From: Desulfobacteraceae bacterium
GTDB lineage: Bacteria; Desulfobacterota; Desulfobacteria; Desulfobacterales; Desulfosalsimonadaceae
Length of the DNA stretch: 42,441 nt
Direction: 5' to 3'
Assembly (NCBI GenBank): GCA_003597945.1
Contig: QZJS01000022.1
Coordinates: 1-42,441, forward strand
A program made the translations under genes and the position numbers. Each line of letters starts with the position of its first letter. Positions within the stretch are counted from its first letter, which is position 1. The notes beneath the pieces are model-generated. The model saw only the letters and a program-made list of their open reading frames with translations, searched no databases and was not told the origin of the DNA. Shown piece after piece: positions 17,259 to 27,260 of the stretch.

Positions 17259-18299
17259 TCACGGCAGATGCACCAGGCCGATGGCAATGGCCGTTAGCAC
17301 GGCCATTGTAAAGACGGCATAGCAGATTGTCTTTACGGTTGATCCGCCCGGGACGGTCCCGGCCCGTTGATCCTGTTTCAGGCCTGACGGCTGGGGCGGG
17401 GCGGGGCGATGGAATGCGAAGTTTTCTTCTTTTATGGTGTTTTCTGAATCATCAGCATAACCCTGCGCTCCCCTGTCAGAAGGAATCTCGGGTTCATCAA
17501 TTTCGGTTCTTTCGGTATCATCAACAACGGTGATGGTTTCGGGGATATCATAAGGCTCGGTATCATCTAACGTGTCTGAGGCCGCGCCGACATATCCTTT
17601 TCCCGCCACAAGAATAACGGTAATGTTATCCGAACCGCCGTTGGATATGGCCGCTTCCACCAGGCGGTCGGCGGCGTTCTGGGGCGACGTTTCCCGTGAA
17701 AGGATGGCGGCAATGCCGTCATCACCGACCTCCGTCGTAAGCCCGTCGCTGCAAAGCAGGATCATCTCGTTTTCAGGAAAAACCCCGGAAATCGTATCCG
17801 GAAGCACATCCGCCATGTCCTGGGCACCCAGAGCCTGGAGAATGATATTTTTCTGGGGATGATTGAGCGCATCCGCCGCGGTGATCTGACCCTCATCCAG
17901 TAAATACTGCACATAGGAATGATCCCGTGTCAACTGCTTCAGCGTGACGCCGTTCCAGACATAGGCCCGACTGTCGCCCACCCACGCGATGTCATATCTG
18001 CCGTTGATGATTTTCATGGCAACCACGGTTGACCCCATACCGCTTAAAGCAGGATCAGACGTCGCCGCCTGCAGGATTTCATGATGGATCTCTTCGATGG
18101 CCCGGATCAGGCTGTTTCCTCCCCTGATATGGGCCGCCAGATTTTCAACGGTAATCCGACTGGCGGTCCTGCCGCCTCTGTGTCCGCCCATGCCGTCGGC
18201 AACCGCAAAAAGGCCGATATCCGGCAGCAGGCATAAATTGTCCTCGTTGACCTGCCGGACCGCGCCTGCGTGAGTGGCATACCCGTATGCGATGATCAT
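17259..18299 (-). CDS. Membrane-anchored PP2C Ser/Thr phosphatase
   Basis: The ATG at 18299 has an AGGAG eight to nine bases upstream; a GTG at 18302 is also possible. The 346-residue protein has the PP2C metal-binding motifs near the start ([21 protein letters not shown]) and later ([23 protein letters not shown]), so it should be an active Mn/Mg-dependent phosphatase. An acidic linker (about 235-275) carries three T-x-x-D motifs at T243, T257 and T265. A single C-terminal helix (about 319-342) anchors it in the inner membrane, leaving the catalytic domain in the cytoplasm. It is convergent with the TolC-like gene and is the natural eraser for the kinase at 3758. The link to the FHA genes is inferred from motif and proximity. 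Confidence 0.92.
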   Translation of the reverse strand: MIIAYGYATHAGAVRQVNEDNLCLLPDIGLFAVADGMGGHRGGRTASRITVENLAAHIRGGNSLIRAIEEIHHEILQAATSDPALSGMGSTVVAMKIINGRYDIAWVGDSRAYVWNGVTLKQLTRDHSYVQYLLDEGQITAADALNHPQKNIILQALGAQDMADVLPDTISGVFPENEMILLCSDGLTTEVGDDGIAAILSRETSPQNAADRLVEAAISNGGSDNITVILVAGKGYVGAASDTLDDTEPYDIPETITVVDDTERTEIDEPEIPSDRGAQGYADDSENTIKEENFAFHRPAPPQPSGLKQDQRAGTVPGGSTVKTICYAVFTMAVLTAIAIGLVHLP

Positions 18300-18500
18300 C
18301 ACATCTGCTCCTTTGCCCGACGCATTTTTTTATTTGGGCACTATCTGTTATAATTTCTTTTTTTGCAATAAATTTAAAACAATATCAGAGCCGGAAAAAA
18401 CTTTTTGCCCGTAGAGCCGGACTTTTCCGAAGCCATAACATACCTTTACAAATCGCTCAACTGATGATAATGGAAACAAAAGTCGACAGGCGTTACCGGA

Positions 18501-18528
18501 TTGCCGATTTGTCGATCATGTTTATATT
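18501..18528 (+). promoter_or_regulatory. Candidate promoter for hsp20
   Basis: TTGCCG (18501-18506) and TATATT (18523-18528) are spaced 16 bases apart, 40 bases upstream of the hsp20 start. It resembles a housekeeping sigma promoter; no clear heat-shock sigma motif or CIRCE element was found. Confidence 0.4.
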
Positions 18529-18567
18529 TAAGTCAAATAACTGCAACCTGCAGGAGGGCGCACCCTC

Positions 18568-19014
18568 ATGGATTACATCAAGATTCGATTGTCCAATGAT
18601 TTTGATCGTATCGGTTCAAAATTTGAAAAGACACTATCGGAAATGTTTCATCCGGCCGGCCCCATGTTCGCGTTGTCAAAAAGCGCGTGGAAGCCGCAGA
18701 TCGACATGTTTGAAACACCCGAGGAGATCATTCTGATCGCCGAAATCGCCGGCGTGGAAAAGGAAGATCTCGACCTGGAAATCAACACCCGGGCCATCCG
18801 CATATCCGGCCGGCGAAATCTCAAACCGCCGGCGCAAAACGGCAGATACCGGGTGGCGGAAATCCAGTACGGCGCTTTTGAACGGCTCCTTTACCTGCCG
18901 TCGCCCATTGACACGGAGAACGTCACCGCCGCTTACCAGAAAGGGCTATTGATGATCCGGTCTACTAAAATCAAATATGAAACCCGGCATAACATTCCTA
19001 TTTCGGGCGAATAA
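18568..19014 (+). CDS. Small heat-shock protein, Hsp20/alpha-crystallin
   Basis: A 148-residue protein with AGGAGG (18551-18556) upstream. The alpha-crystallin domain covers about 45-140: WKPQIDMFETPEEIILIAEI at the start, ISGRRNLKP in the middle and the conserved YGAFERLLYLP block, with a loop ending AAYQKGLLMIRS. The tail carries NIPI, the I-x-I motif that small heat-shock proteins use to assemble into oligomers. It acts as an ATP-independent holdase for unfolding cytoplasmic proteins. It lies 24 bases upstream of lon and is probably co-transcribed, giving a holdase-protease pair for protein quality control. Confidence 0.93.
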   Translation: MDYIKIRLSNDFDRIGSKFEKTLSEMFHPAGPMFALSKSAWKPQIDMFETPEEIILIAEIAGVEKEDLDLEINTRAIRISGRRNLKPPAQNGRYRVAEIQYGAFERLLYLPSPIDTENVTAAYQKGLLMIRSTKIKYETRHNIPISGE

Positions 19015-19038
19015 AATAATAATAAGCGAGGTCCGCGA

Positions 19039-21408
19039 ATGACTAAAAAGCCGCAGCCTGAAAAACCCGAAACATCGGCTACCGACAAAATTCCGGAAAT
19101 ACTTCCTATTCTTCCGCTCTATGACATCGTGCTTTTCCCGAAAATGGTCCTGCCGCTCATGGTGATGCAGAAGGAATCCATACAGCTCATCGATGAGGCC
19201 ATGTCCAAGAACCGGATCATCGGTACGGCCGCATCCCGATCCGATGAGCCCCAGTCCGAATACAAAACCGGCGATCTCTATAATTTCGGCACCGCGGCGG
19301 TGATCCTTAAAATGGCCAAGGTGGATGAAGACAAGGCACAGCTCCTGCTGCAGGGCATCGGCCGGTTCAAAATCAAAAAATACACCCGGAAAAATCCGTA
19401 TTTTCTGGCCCAGGTGCAACATTTGGCCATCCCGTGGGAAAAAGACAAGGAGTTGGAAGGCCTGATGGCCAATCTTGTCAACCAGTACCAGAAGATCGTG
19501 CAGTTGTCTCCGGGCATGCCGCCGGAAATCGGGGCCATGGCAAAGTCTCTTGACGAACCCGACACCCTGACCGACATGGTGACATCCACGATTAATTCCA
19601 CAACCAAAGAAAAACAGGAAATTTTAGAAACCCTTGATATCCATGAACGCCTGAAAAAAGTAACGAAGCTGGTCAATTATCAGCTTGAAATCCTTGAAAT
19701 CGGCAACAAGATCCAGTCCGAGGTCAAGGGCGGCATGGACAAACAGCAGCGGGATTATTATCTGCGGCAGCAGCTCAAAGCCATCCGCGACGAACTCGGC
19801 GAAACCGACGACACCAGCGTTGAAATCGAGGAGTACCGAAAAAAAATCGTTGAAAAAAAACTGCCCGAAGCCGCCGCAAAGGAAGCCGAACGGGAGGTCA
19901 ACCGCTTGTCCCGCATGCATCCGTCCTCGGCGGAATACACCGTGGCCATGACCTATCTGGACTGGCTCACGGAAATCCCCTGGAATGAGAGCACCCCCGA
20001 CAACAATGATCTGGACAAGGCGCAGAAAATTCTGGATACCGACCATTTCGGCCTGGAAAAGGCAAAAAAACGGATTCTGGAATACCTGGCCGTGCGCAAA
20101 CTCAACCCCGAGCTCAAGGGGCCGATTCTCTGCTTTGCCGGACCACCCGGCACGGGTAAAACCTCTTTGGGCCATTCCATTGCCCGGGCTCTGGGAAGAA
20201 AATTCATCCGCATCGCCCTAGGCGGCATCCGGGACGAAGCCGAAATCCGGGGGCACCGCCGGACTTACGTGGGCGCCCTGCCCGGCCGCATCATCCAGGG
20301 AATCCGTAGAGCCGGCTCCAACAACCCGGTATTCATGCTGGATGAAATCGACAAGGTCGGCAGTGATTTCCGGGGGGACCCGTCGTCGGCCCTGCTCGAG
20401 GTGCTCGATCCGGAGCAGAATTTTTCATTCGCGGATCATTACCTGGATGTGCCCTTTGACCTGTCGAAAGTGATGTTTATCACCACCGCCAACATCCTCG
20501 ATACCATCCCCCCGGCCCTGCGGGACCGGATGGAAGTGCTGCGCCTGGCCGGATACACGTTGGAAGAAAAAATCAAAATCGCCACCAAATACCTCATCCC
20601 GCGGCAGCGCACCGCCAACGGCCTTAAAGCCGGGCAGATCACCTTTACCAAAGCCGCCGTAAAGCAGATCATCACCGGCTACACTCGGGAAGCCGGCCTG
20701 CGGAACCTGGAACGCGAAATCGCCAACATCTGCCGGGGGGTCGCCAGCGGCGTGGCGCGGGAAGAGATCGCATCCGCTAAAATCGATGCGTCCAATGTCG
20801 CCGAATATCTGGGGCCGGTCCGGGCAACGGATGAGATGAAGCAGCGCGTGGCCACCCCCGGCGTTGTTATGGGACTGGCCTGGACCGAAGCCGGCGGCGA
20901 TATCCTGTTCATCGAGGCCACGGCCATGAAGGGCAACGGCAAGCTGACCATGACCGGCCAGCTCGGCGATGTGATGAAGGAATCCGCCACCGCAGCCTTA
21001 AGCTATATCCGGACCAACGCGAAAAAAATCGGGATCGCGGAGGATTTTTTCCAGAAAAAGGATATTCATATTCATATCCCGGCAGGCGCCATCCCTAAGG
21101 ACGGGCCGTCCGCCGGCGTCACCATGCTCACGGCCCTTGCATCGCTTCTGACCGGAAAAACCACGTCCAAAGATCTTGCCATGACCGGCGAAATTACCCT
21201 CAGGGGCCAGGTTCTTCCCGTTGGCGGCATCAAGGAAAAAGTCCTGGCGGCCCATCGCGCCGGCATCAAAACCATCATCATGCCCAAATGGAATGAGAAA
21301 GACTTAGAAGACATCCCGGCCAACGTGAAAAAAGCCATCACCTTCCATTTTGCCGAGACCATGCAGGATGTATTGAACCGAGCATTGAAAAAAACAGGAC
21401 GTTCATGA
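19039..21408 (+). CDS. lon: ATP-dependent protease Lon
   Basis: A full-length LonA of 789 residues. The N-terminal substrate domain begins [21 protein letters not shown]; a coiled stretch precedes the AAA+ module, with Walker [10 protein letters not shown], Walker [12 protein letters not shown] and [18 protein letters not shown]. The C-terminal protease has the Ser-Lys dyad: S691 in [10 protein letters not shown] and K734 in GGIKEK. Lon degrades misfolded and selected regulatory proteins in the cytoplasm. It follows hsp20 by 24 bases and its stop overlaps the next start by four bases. All key residues are present, so it should be active. Confidence 0.98.
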   Translation: MTKKPQPEKPETSATDKIPEILPILPLYDIVLFPKMVLPLMVMQKESIQLIDEAMSKNRIIGTAASRSDEPQSEYKTGDLYNFGTAAVILKMAKVDEDKAQLLLQGIGRFKIKKYTRKNPYFLAQVQHLAIPWEKDKELEGLMANLVNQYQKIVQLSPGMPPEIGAMAKSLDEPDTLTDMVTSTINSTTKEKQEILETLDIHERLKKVTKLVNYQLEILEIGNKIQSEVKGGMDKQQRDYYLRQQLKAIRDELGETDDTSVEIEEYRKKIVEKKLPEAAAKEAEREVNRLSRMHPSSAEYTVAMTYLDWLTEIPWNESTPDNNDLDKAQKILDTDHFGLEKAKKRILEYLAVRKLNPELKGPILCFAGPPGTGKTSLGHSIARALGRKFIRIALGGIRDEAEIRGHRRTYVGALPGRIIQGIRRAGSNNPVFMLDEIDKVGSDFRGDPSSALLEVLDPEQNFSFADHYLDVPFDLSKVMFITTANILDTIPPALRDRMEVLRLAGYTLEEKIKIATKYLIPRQRTANGLKAGQITFTKAAVKQIITGYTREAGLRNLEREIANICRGVASGVAREEIASAKIDASNVAEYLGPVRATDEMKQRVATPGVVMGLAWTEAGGDILFIEATAMKGNGKLTMTGQLGDVMKESATAALSYIRTNAKKIGIAEDFFQKKDIHIHIPAGAIPKDGPSAGVTMLTALASLLTGKTTSKDLAMTGEITLRGQVLPVGGIKEKVLAAHRAGIKTIIMPKWNEKDLEDIPANVKKAITFHFAETMQDVLNRALKKTGRS

Positions 21409-22226
21409 AGCACGCATTTTGCCGCTGCCCGCGGCCTGTCATCCGAGAATCCGCCTCTATCCCGGCCTTGCTGCGGGGGGCGTTGCTGTTGATCCTGATT
21501 GCTACTGCCGCAGTCATGGCCGGATGCGCGTCCAAACAAGTCCCGCCCATGCCGCCGGCCACGCCGGCGCCGGACATGCCCATCCAGAAACCCTACCAGG
21601 TGGACGGCATCTATTATCACCCCCTGCCCCATGCCGACGCTTTTGTAGAAACCGGAACGGCATCCTGGTACGGCAGCGATTTTCACGGGAAAAAAACATC
21701 CAACAGTGAAATATACGACATGCACGCCATGACCGCGGCCCACAAGACCCTTCCCTTCGGCACCATGGTGGAAGTGCACAACCTGGAAAACGACCGTAAA
21801 ATCATCGTCCGGATCAACGACCGGGGGCCGTTTGTCCGCAGCCGGATCATCGATCTTTCCCACGAGGGGGCCAAGCGGATCGACATGATCCGAAACGGCA
21901 CGGCCAAGGTGCGCATTACAGCCATCGGCACGGATGACGTCTACTTTGCGGCATCGGGTGGCCATGTGGACCATGGCATTTACTATACCGGCGATTTCAC
22001 CATCCAGGCAGGCGCATTTGCGGACCGTTTAAATGCCGAACGCATGAAAGAACAGCTTGCAAAGCATATTCCCGAAATCGACATCGTACCCTTTGATAAA
22101 GACGGCCTGACCCTCTTTAGGGTCAGGGCCGGTCGGTTCCATTCCCTCAACCAGGCACGGAGCCATGAGCAGCAACTAAATCGAATCGGTTTTGCGGATG
22201 TGTTTATCGTATCACGGGACATGTGA
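21405..22226 (+). CDS. rlpA: RlpA-like septal lipoprotein with SPOR domain
   Basis: A 273-residue lipoprotein with lipobox MAGC (C41). The double-psi beta-barrel domain (about 80-175) has the RlpA signature ([53 protein letters not shown]). It includes the aspartate and histidine positions seen in RlpA lytic transglycosylases that cut denuded peptidoglycan. A SPOR domain (about 195-270, [17 protein letters not shown]) binds the same denuded glycan at the septum. The ATG overlaps the lon stop and the downstream recD2 start overlaps its stop, so it is embedded in a tightly coupled run with no obvious functional link to either neighbour. Confidence 0.9.
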   Translation: MKHAFCRCPRPVIRESASIPALLRGALLLILIATAAVMAGCASKQVPPMPPATPAPDMPIQKPYQVDGIYYHPLPHADAFVETGTASWYGSDFHGKKTSNSEIYDMHAMTAAHKTLPFGTMVEVHNLENDRKIIVRINDRGPFVRSRIIDLSHEGAKRIDMIRNGTAKVRITAIGTDDVYFAASGGHVDHGIYYTGDFTIQAGAFADRLNAERMKEQLAKHIPEIDIVPFDKDGLTLFRVRAGRFHSLNQARSHEQQLNRIGFADVFIVSRDM

Positions 22227-24409
22227 TGCGGGCTCAGACCATCGCTCTTCACGGCATCCTTGAACATATCACGTTTTACAACCCCCAGACCCATTACGCG
22301 GTGGCCCGTCTTAAAATCACTACGCCGGCGGCAATGGTTACGGTCACGGGCGTTCTTCCCGGGGCCGCTGCCGGCACAACGGTCCGCCTTTGCGGCAAAT
22401 GGACCGAGCATCCGAAATACGGACGGCAGTTTCAGTTCGATACCGCAGACATCATCCTTCCGGAGACAGCCGCCGGCATTCGGGATTACCTGGCCTCGGG
22501 CATCATCAAGGGAATCGGACCGTCACTGGCCGATAAAATCGTCCGCCGGTTCGGGGCCGACGCCCTCAAGATCATGGAAACCGATCCCCACGAACTCACC
22601 GCAATCGACGGCATCGGCCCGCAGACGGCCGAGCGTATCCACACCCAGTGGACCAGTCATTCGGTCATCAAACAGATCATGGCCTTTCTGCAAGAAAACG
22701 GAATCAAGCCCGCCTGGGGCGCGAAAATTTTCAGCACATACGGCAAAAACGCCTTAGACGTTCTTCAAAACGCCCCTTACCGCCTGTCCGATGATATCGC
22801 CGGCATGGGATTTTACATGGCGGACCGGATCGCCAGAAATCTCGGCCTTGCCCACCAGACCGGCGAGCGCGCCGTTGCCTGCGTCCGGCATTTGATCCAG
22901 GAATCCGCGGCACAGGGCCATGCCTATATGGATGAAGATGATCTTATTGAACATGCCCAACGCCTGTTTGAAATCAACCGCACGGCGGTTTCCGAAGCCC
23001 TTGAAGAACTTTGCGAAACCGGGGAAATCGTCATGGAATCCGATGACCACGCATCGGGTCCGCCCAGGATTTTTCCCGAATGGCTGCATACGGCCGAGAC
23101 CACCGTGGCCCGCCGCATCCGGGCCATGCAGTCCATCCCCGCGGTTTTGCCGTCCACGCCCTTTGAAAATCTGCTGGCCAATATTGAAACCCGGCTTATT
23201 ATCCGCCTTTCTTCCCAGCAGCAGCGGATCCTGGAAGAAATGCAGCGTCACCGGGTAGCGGTCATCAGCGGCGGTCCTGGAACCGGCAAAACCACCATGG
23301 TGCGCGCCATTGCCGAAATGTTTCAACAATCCGGAAACCGGGTCTGTCTTGCCGCGCCCACGGGCCGCTCGGCCCGGCGAATGACAGAAATCACCGGTTT
23401 TGCGGCCCATACCATCCACAAACTTTTAGAATACAATCTCGAACAGCAATGTTTCGGAAAAGATATGGACAATCCCATTGAAGCCGACATACTCATCGTG
23501 GATGAGGCATCCATGATCGATACGGCCCTGATGCACCATCTCATGTCCGCGGTGCCGTTGTCGGCCCGACTGATCCTTGTGGGGGATGCGGACCAGCTCC
23601 CGTCCATCGGTCCGGGCAACCTGCTGACCGACCTTATTGTTTCCGATGCCATCCCGGTCTATTTTCTTAAAACCGTCTTCCGGCAGGATGCGGAAAGCAA
23701 AATTATCGCCGGCGCGCACCAGATTCTAAACGGCGAACCGCCGGACATGACCGTAGACGGTGAAAGTATCGACGCGGATGCTGAATTTGTCTTTATCGAG
23801 CAGAATGATCCGGTCAAAGTGACCAGCATCATCATTGACCTGTGCACCCGCGCATTGCCGGAAACGCTCTCCCTGGACCCGTTAAAATCAATTCAGGTGA
23901 TCACGCCGGTGCACAAGGGACCGGCAGGCACCATTGAGCTCAACCAGGCCCTCCAGAACGCGCTTAATCCAGGCGCCGCCGTGGTGTCCAACAGCGCACA
24001 TGCTTTTAAAATGGGTGATAAGGTCATGCACCTGAAAAATAATTATAAAAAGGAAGTTTTTAACGGCGAAATCGGCGTCATCAGCGCGTGGGACAACGAC
24101 GCTAAAACCCTGATTGTCGCCTATGAAGACCGGCTCGTGGAATATGGCCCGGATGAAATGGATGAACTGACCCTCGGGTATGCCATATCCGTCCACAAAT
24201 CCCAGGGATCCGAATACCCGGTGGTGATCATGCCGCTGATTACGCGCCATTATGTCATGCTGCAGCGCAACCTGCTCTATACGGCCGTCACCCGGGCCCA
24301 GAACCTGGTCATCCTCATCGGCACGCAAAAAGCCCTGGGCCTGGCCCTGGCAAATGACCGGCCCCGGATGCGGCGATCCGGCCTGGCACGCCGCCTGGCC
24401 GCAGGTTGA
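22226..24409 (+). CDS. recD2: RecD2-type DNA helicase
   Basis: ATG at 22226 (TGATG overlap with the rlpA stop); a GTG at 22223 is also possible. The 727-residue protein has the long N-terminal extension that separates RecD2 from RecD, with an OB-like start and helix-hairpin-helix repeats (IKGIGPSLADKIVRRFG, LTAIDGIGPQTAERI). The SF1 helicase core follows: Walker A GGPGTGKTT, motif II ILIVDEASMID, motif III LVGDADQLPSIGPGN, a UvrD-like C-terminal block with YAISVHKSQGSEYPVV, and YTAVTRA. RecD2 unwinds DNA 5' to 3' and functions in repair without RecBC. All helicase motifs appear intact. Confidence 0.94.
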   Translation: MRAQTIALHGILEHITFYNPQTHYAVARLKITTPAAMVTVTGVLPGAAAGTTVRLCGKWTEHPKYGRQFQFDTADIILPETAAGIRDYLASGIIKGIGPSLADKIVRRFGADALKIMETDPHELTAIDGIGPQTAERIHTQWTSHSVIKQIMAFLQENGIKPAWGAKIFSTYGKNALDVLQNAPYRLSDDIAGMGFYMADRIARNLGLAHQTGERAVACVRHLIQESAAQGHAYMDEDDLIEHAQRLFEINRTAVSEALEELCETGEIVMESDDHASGPPRIFPEWLHTAETTVARRIRAMQSIPAVLPSTPFENLLANIETRLIIRLSSQQQRILEEMQRHRVAVISGGPGTGKTTMVRAIAEMFQQSGNRVCLAAPTGRSARRMTEITGFAAHTIHKLLEYNLEQQCFGKDMDNPIEADILIVDEASMIDTALMHHLMSAVPLSARLILVGDADQLPSIGPGNLLTDLIVSDAIPVYFLKTVFRQDAESKIIAGAHQILNGEPPDMTVDGESIDADAEFVFIEQNDPVKVTSIIIDLCTRALPETLSLDPLKSIQVITPVHKGPAGTIELNQALQNALNPGAAVVSNSAHAFKMGDKVMHLKNNYKKEVFNGEIGVISAWDNDAKTLIVAYEDRLVEYGPDEMDELTLGYAISVHKSQGSEYPVVIMPLITRHYVMLQRNLLYTAVTRAQNLVILIGTQKALGLALANDRPRMRRSGLARRLAAG

Positions 24410-24431
24410 AGCATACCGTTCGGATTTTGTC

Positions 24432-24460
24432 TTGAATAACAGGGATGATTTTAATATGCT
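24432..24460 (+). promoter_or_regulatory. Candidate promoter for the SH3-domain gene
   Basis: TTGAAT (24432-24437) and TATGCT (24455-24460) are separated by 17 bases in the 150-base gap before the gene at 24560. Each box matches four of six consensus bases. Confidence 0.35.
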
Positions 24461-24559
24461 TTTCAATTGTGTGCGTTTCATGTCCATCCGTTTTCCGGCC
24501 CGCGGTCAGGACCATCCCGTGAAATGCGGCAAAAATAAAGAGCGGAGCATACAGGATAT

Positions 24560-25204
24560 ATGAAACAATTGATGATCATCGGTTTTTTACTCGCCCTGCT
24601 GGTTACGCCGGCGGCGTCAAAAACCTTATATGTCAAAGGCGATTCCGGAGTAAATCTCAGAAACGGCAACAGCATCCGGCACTCGGTTATTGACACCATC
24701 GACCCGGGCCAGTCGCTTCTGGCCATAGAAACACGCGACAAGTGGACAAAGGTCCGGCTGCCCGACGGTAAAGAGGGCTGGATGGCAAGCCGCCTGCTCA
24801 CCGATAAAAAGCCGGCTGATATTATTGCATCTGAATTAAATAATAAAATAAATAATTTATCTTTCGAAAACAAATCACTGCAGGCGGAAAACGAACGGCT
24901 GATCATCGAAAATCAGACCCTCCATGAAAAACTGGAAGAAACGCTTGAACAGATGGCCCGAAACAAAGCGGCCCATGAAGCCCTGATCGCCGAATCCGCT
25001 GATTTTCTCGCCCTGAAGGCGGATCATGAGCGCCTGTCGGATGAACTCCGGGAAAAAACGGAAATCATGGAATCTTTAGAAACCGAGCTTGCCATAACAA
25101 ACAGATCATCAATGATTTACTGTTTCCTGGCCGGCGCCGGGGTGCTGCTTCTCGGCATGATCATCGGGGCGAGCATGAAACGCAGACGCACGACATTTAT
25201 ATAA
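24560..25204 (+). CDS. SH3-domain coiled-coil membrane protein (YgiM-like)
   Basis: A 214-residue protein. A signal peptide ends at about residue 20 (PAASK), followed by a bacterial SH3 domain (about 21-82, LYVKGDSGVNLRNGNSIRHS ending EGWMASRLL). A heptad-rich coiled coil spans about 90-180, and a C-terminal helix (about 186-206, YCFLAGAGVLLLGMIIGASM) is followed by basic residues. This order, SH3, coiled coil, terminal membrane anchor, matches the YgiM/TIGR04211 group, a widespread envelope protein of unclear function, possibly cell-wall or metal-related. The SH3 domain is expected in the periplasm. It stands alone between recD2 and nadB. Confidence 0.85.
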   Translation: MKQLMIIGFLLALLVTPAASKTLYVKGDSGVNLRNGNSIRHSVIDTIDPGQSLLAIETRDKWTKVRLPDGKEGWMASRLLTDKKPADIIASELNNKINNLSFENKSLQAENERLIIENQTLHEKLEETLEQMARNKAAHEALIAESADFLALKADHERLSDELREKTEIMESLETELAITNRSSMIYCFLAGAGVLLLGMIIGASMKRRRTTFI

Positions 25205-25241
25205 AATACTTAAAACACTTATAACTTTGCTGGGAATCGCC

Positions 25242-26882
25242 ATGCAGTACGAATCGGATTTTCTGGTCATCGGCTCCGGCGTCGCGGGCCTGATGTTTGC
25301 CCTTAAAGTGGCGGATCACGGTTCCGTCACCATTTTGACCAAGCGCCGGATCAATGAAAGCAATACCGTATATGCCCAGGGCGGCATCGCCTCGGTGTTC
25401 TCCCAGGCCGATTCCTTTGATCTGCATATCGCCGATACCCTGGCCTCGGGCGACGGCATCTGCCACGAAAGCGTGGTGGAGATGGTGGTAAAAAGCGCGC
25501 CTGACCGGATCCGTGAACTCATCGATCTCGGCGTGGGTTTCAATCGTGCGGCCAGGGACCAGGACGCTTCCGGCGGCGCGTGTCTTGATCTGGGCCGGGA
25601 AGGAGGTCACTGCCGGAACCGCATTGTGCATGCCGACGACCTGACCGGTCTGGCCGTGGAAGACGCCCTTGTTCATCACGTTCATGAGCATAAACAGATC
25701 CGGGTATTCGAACATCACATCGCCATCGACCTGATCACCCGTTCCACTCGCCTGAAACGGGGCATGGTGGTGACCACTCACGAGGATTACTGCTACGGCG
25801 CCTATGCGCTGGATCGCCGCACCGGTGAAATCCACACCTTCTGTGCGCGCACCATTGTTCTGGCCACCGGCGGCTCCGGCAAGGTTTATGCTTACACCAG
25901 CAATCCCGATATCGCCACCGGTGACGGCATTGCCATGGCTTACCGGGCCGGCGCCATTGTGGCCAACCTGGAATTCGTCCAGTTCCATCCCACATGTCTG
26001 TATCACCCTGATGCCAAAAATTTTCTGATTTCAGAAGCGTTGCGGGGCGAAGGCGGCATTCTGATCAATTCCGACGGCGAGCGTTTTATGGACGCCTATT
26101 CCCCGCTCAAGGAACTTGCCTGCAGGGATGTCGTGGCCCGGGCCATTGACACGGAACTCAAAAAACGAGGGGATCAATGCGTTTATCTGGATATTTCCCA
26201 TCAGGATCCGGATATGGTGAAATCCCGGTTTCCCAATATTTATGAAAAATGTCTGACATTCGGAATCGACATCACCCGCCAGCCGATCCCGGTGGTGCCC
26301 GCGGCCCATTACATGTGCGGCGGCGTGGTGACCGACATCTTCGGCCGGACCAACATCTCCCGATTGTTCGCCATTGGTGAAACCGCCTGCACCGGGCTGC
26401 ACGGCGCCAACCGGCTGGCCAGCAATTCCCTGCTCGAAGCCCTGGTCTATGCCCACCAGGCCGCGCACAAGGCGCTGGACGACAAGCAGCAGATCGCCTT
26501 TGAAACATCGCCCGTTATCCCCCCCTGGGATGATCTGGACGCCATCGACAGCGACGAGGTGATCATGGTCTCCCACACCTGGAATGAAATCCGCCGGCTC
26601 ATGTGGAATTACGTGGGAATCGTCCGATCCGACAAGCGTCTGGCCCGGGCCAAGCGGCGCATCGACCTTATTGCCGGCGAAATAAATGAATACTACTGGA
26701 ATTTTAAAATCACGTCGAATCTCATCGAGTTGAGAAACATCGCAACCGTTGCCGAGGCCATTATCCGCTGCGCCACGCACCGCAAGGAAAGCCGCGGACT
26801 TCACTATAATATCGCCTACCCTGAAAAAAACGACATTCGATGGAAAAAAGACACGGTACTTCGGCGACCATTTGTAAGCTGA
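25242..26882 (+). CDS. nadB: L-aspartate oxidase
   Basis: The ATG at 25242 (MQYESDFLVIGSGVAGL) is chosen because the FAD-binding strand begins at once; a TTG 15 bases earlier is less likely. The 546-residue flavoprotein has the dinucleotide fold GSGVAGLMFALK, the GGIASVF motif, the substrate-site block EFVQFHPTCLYHP, EALRGEGGILIN, and the FAD-closing segment HGANRLASNSLLEALVYA. The C-terminal helical domain (about 430-540) is typical of the family. NadB oxidises aspartate to iminoaspartate, the first step of de novo NAD synthesis, using fumarate as acceptor in anaerobes. nadA and nadC are not in the window. Succinate dehydrogenase flavoproteins are related, but length and motifs favour NadB. 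Confidence 0.94.
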   Translation: MQYESDFLVIGSGVAGLMFALKVADHGSVTILTKRRINESNTVYAQGGIASVFSQADSFDLHIADTLASGDGICHESVVEMVVKSAPDRIRELIDLGVGFNRAARDQDASGGACLDLGREGGHCRNRIVHADDLTGLAVEDALVHHVHEHKQIRVFEHHIAIDLITRSTRLKRGMVVTTHEDYCYGAYALDRRTGEIHTFCARTIVLATGGSGKVYAYTSNPDIATGDGIAMAYRAGAIVANLEFVQFHPTCLYHPDAKNFLISEALRGEGGILINSDGERFMDAYSPLKELACRDVVARAIDTELKKRGDQCVYLDISHQDPDMVKSRFPNIYEKCLTFGIDITRQPIPVVPAAHYMCGGVVTDIFGRTNISRLFAIGETACTGLHGANRLASNSLLEALVYAHQAAHKALDDKQQIAFETSPVIPPWDDLDAIDSDEVIMVSHTWNEIRRLMWNYVGIVRSDKRLARAKRRIDLIAGEINEYYWNFKITSNLIELRNIATVAEAIIRCATHRKESRGLHYNIAYPEKNDIRWKKDTVLRRPFVS

Positions 26883-27260
26883 GATGAAGGCACGGCTGAA
26901 GCCCGGGAATGCAAATCGGAAATCCGGAAGAGGTTGCAAAGATAAGAAATCCAATTCCAAAATAGTAAACATAATAAAAATATTTATGCTTGCTTTAATG
27001 TTTTCATAATCCGGCCTTCTGTACAAGAAAATCTGTATTGACAGTATTTTGTATCATATAAATCCCGCAATATATCGCCATAACTGACAATACATTCTTT
27101 ATTATTTACAAAATCCCTGATTTCATAGCCTTATAAAAATATTTATAAATAATCCTTGTCTTTTTTCGGTCTTTCTGGTATTTATTCTTGTTATGCTAAA
27201 AAATAAAACTATAATGCGTGGTTATTCCGCTGCATTAACACCTGTTCCGGACAACATAAA
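26883..27260. other. AT-rich leader upstream of hemC-ectABC-ask
   Basis: This 378-base gap has no credible gene. It holds an inverted repeat, TGTATTGACAGT (27034-27045) and ACTGACAATACA (27083-27094), with one mismatch and 37 bases between the arms, and a smaller palindrome TTATAAA-AATA-TTTATAA (27131-27148). The left arm includes a perfect TTGACA box (27038-27043), but no well-spaced -10 box follows. The promoter of the ectoine run presumably lies here. Confidence 0.6.
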
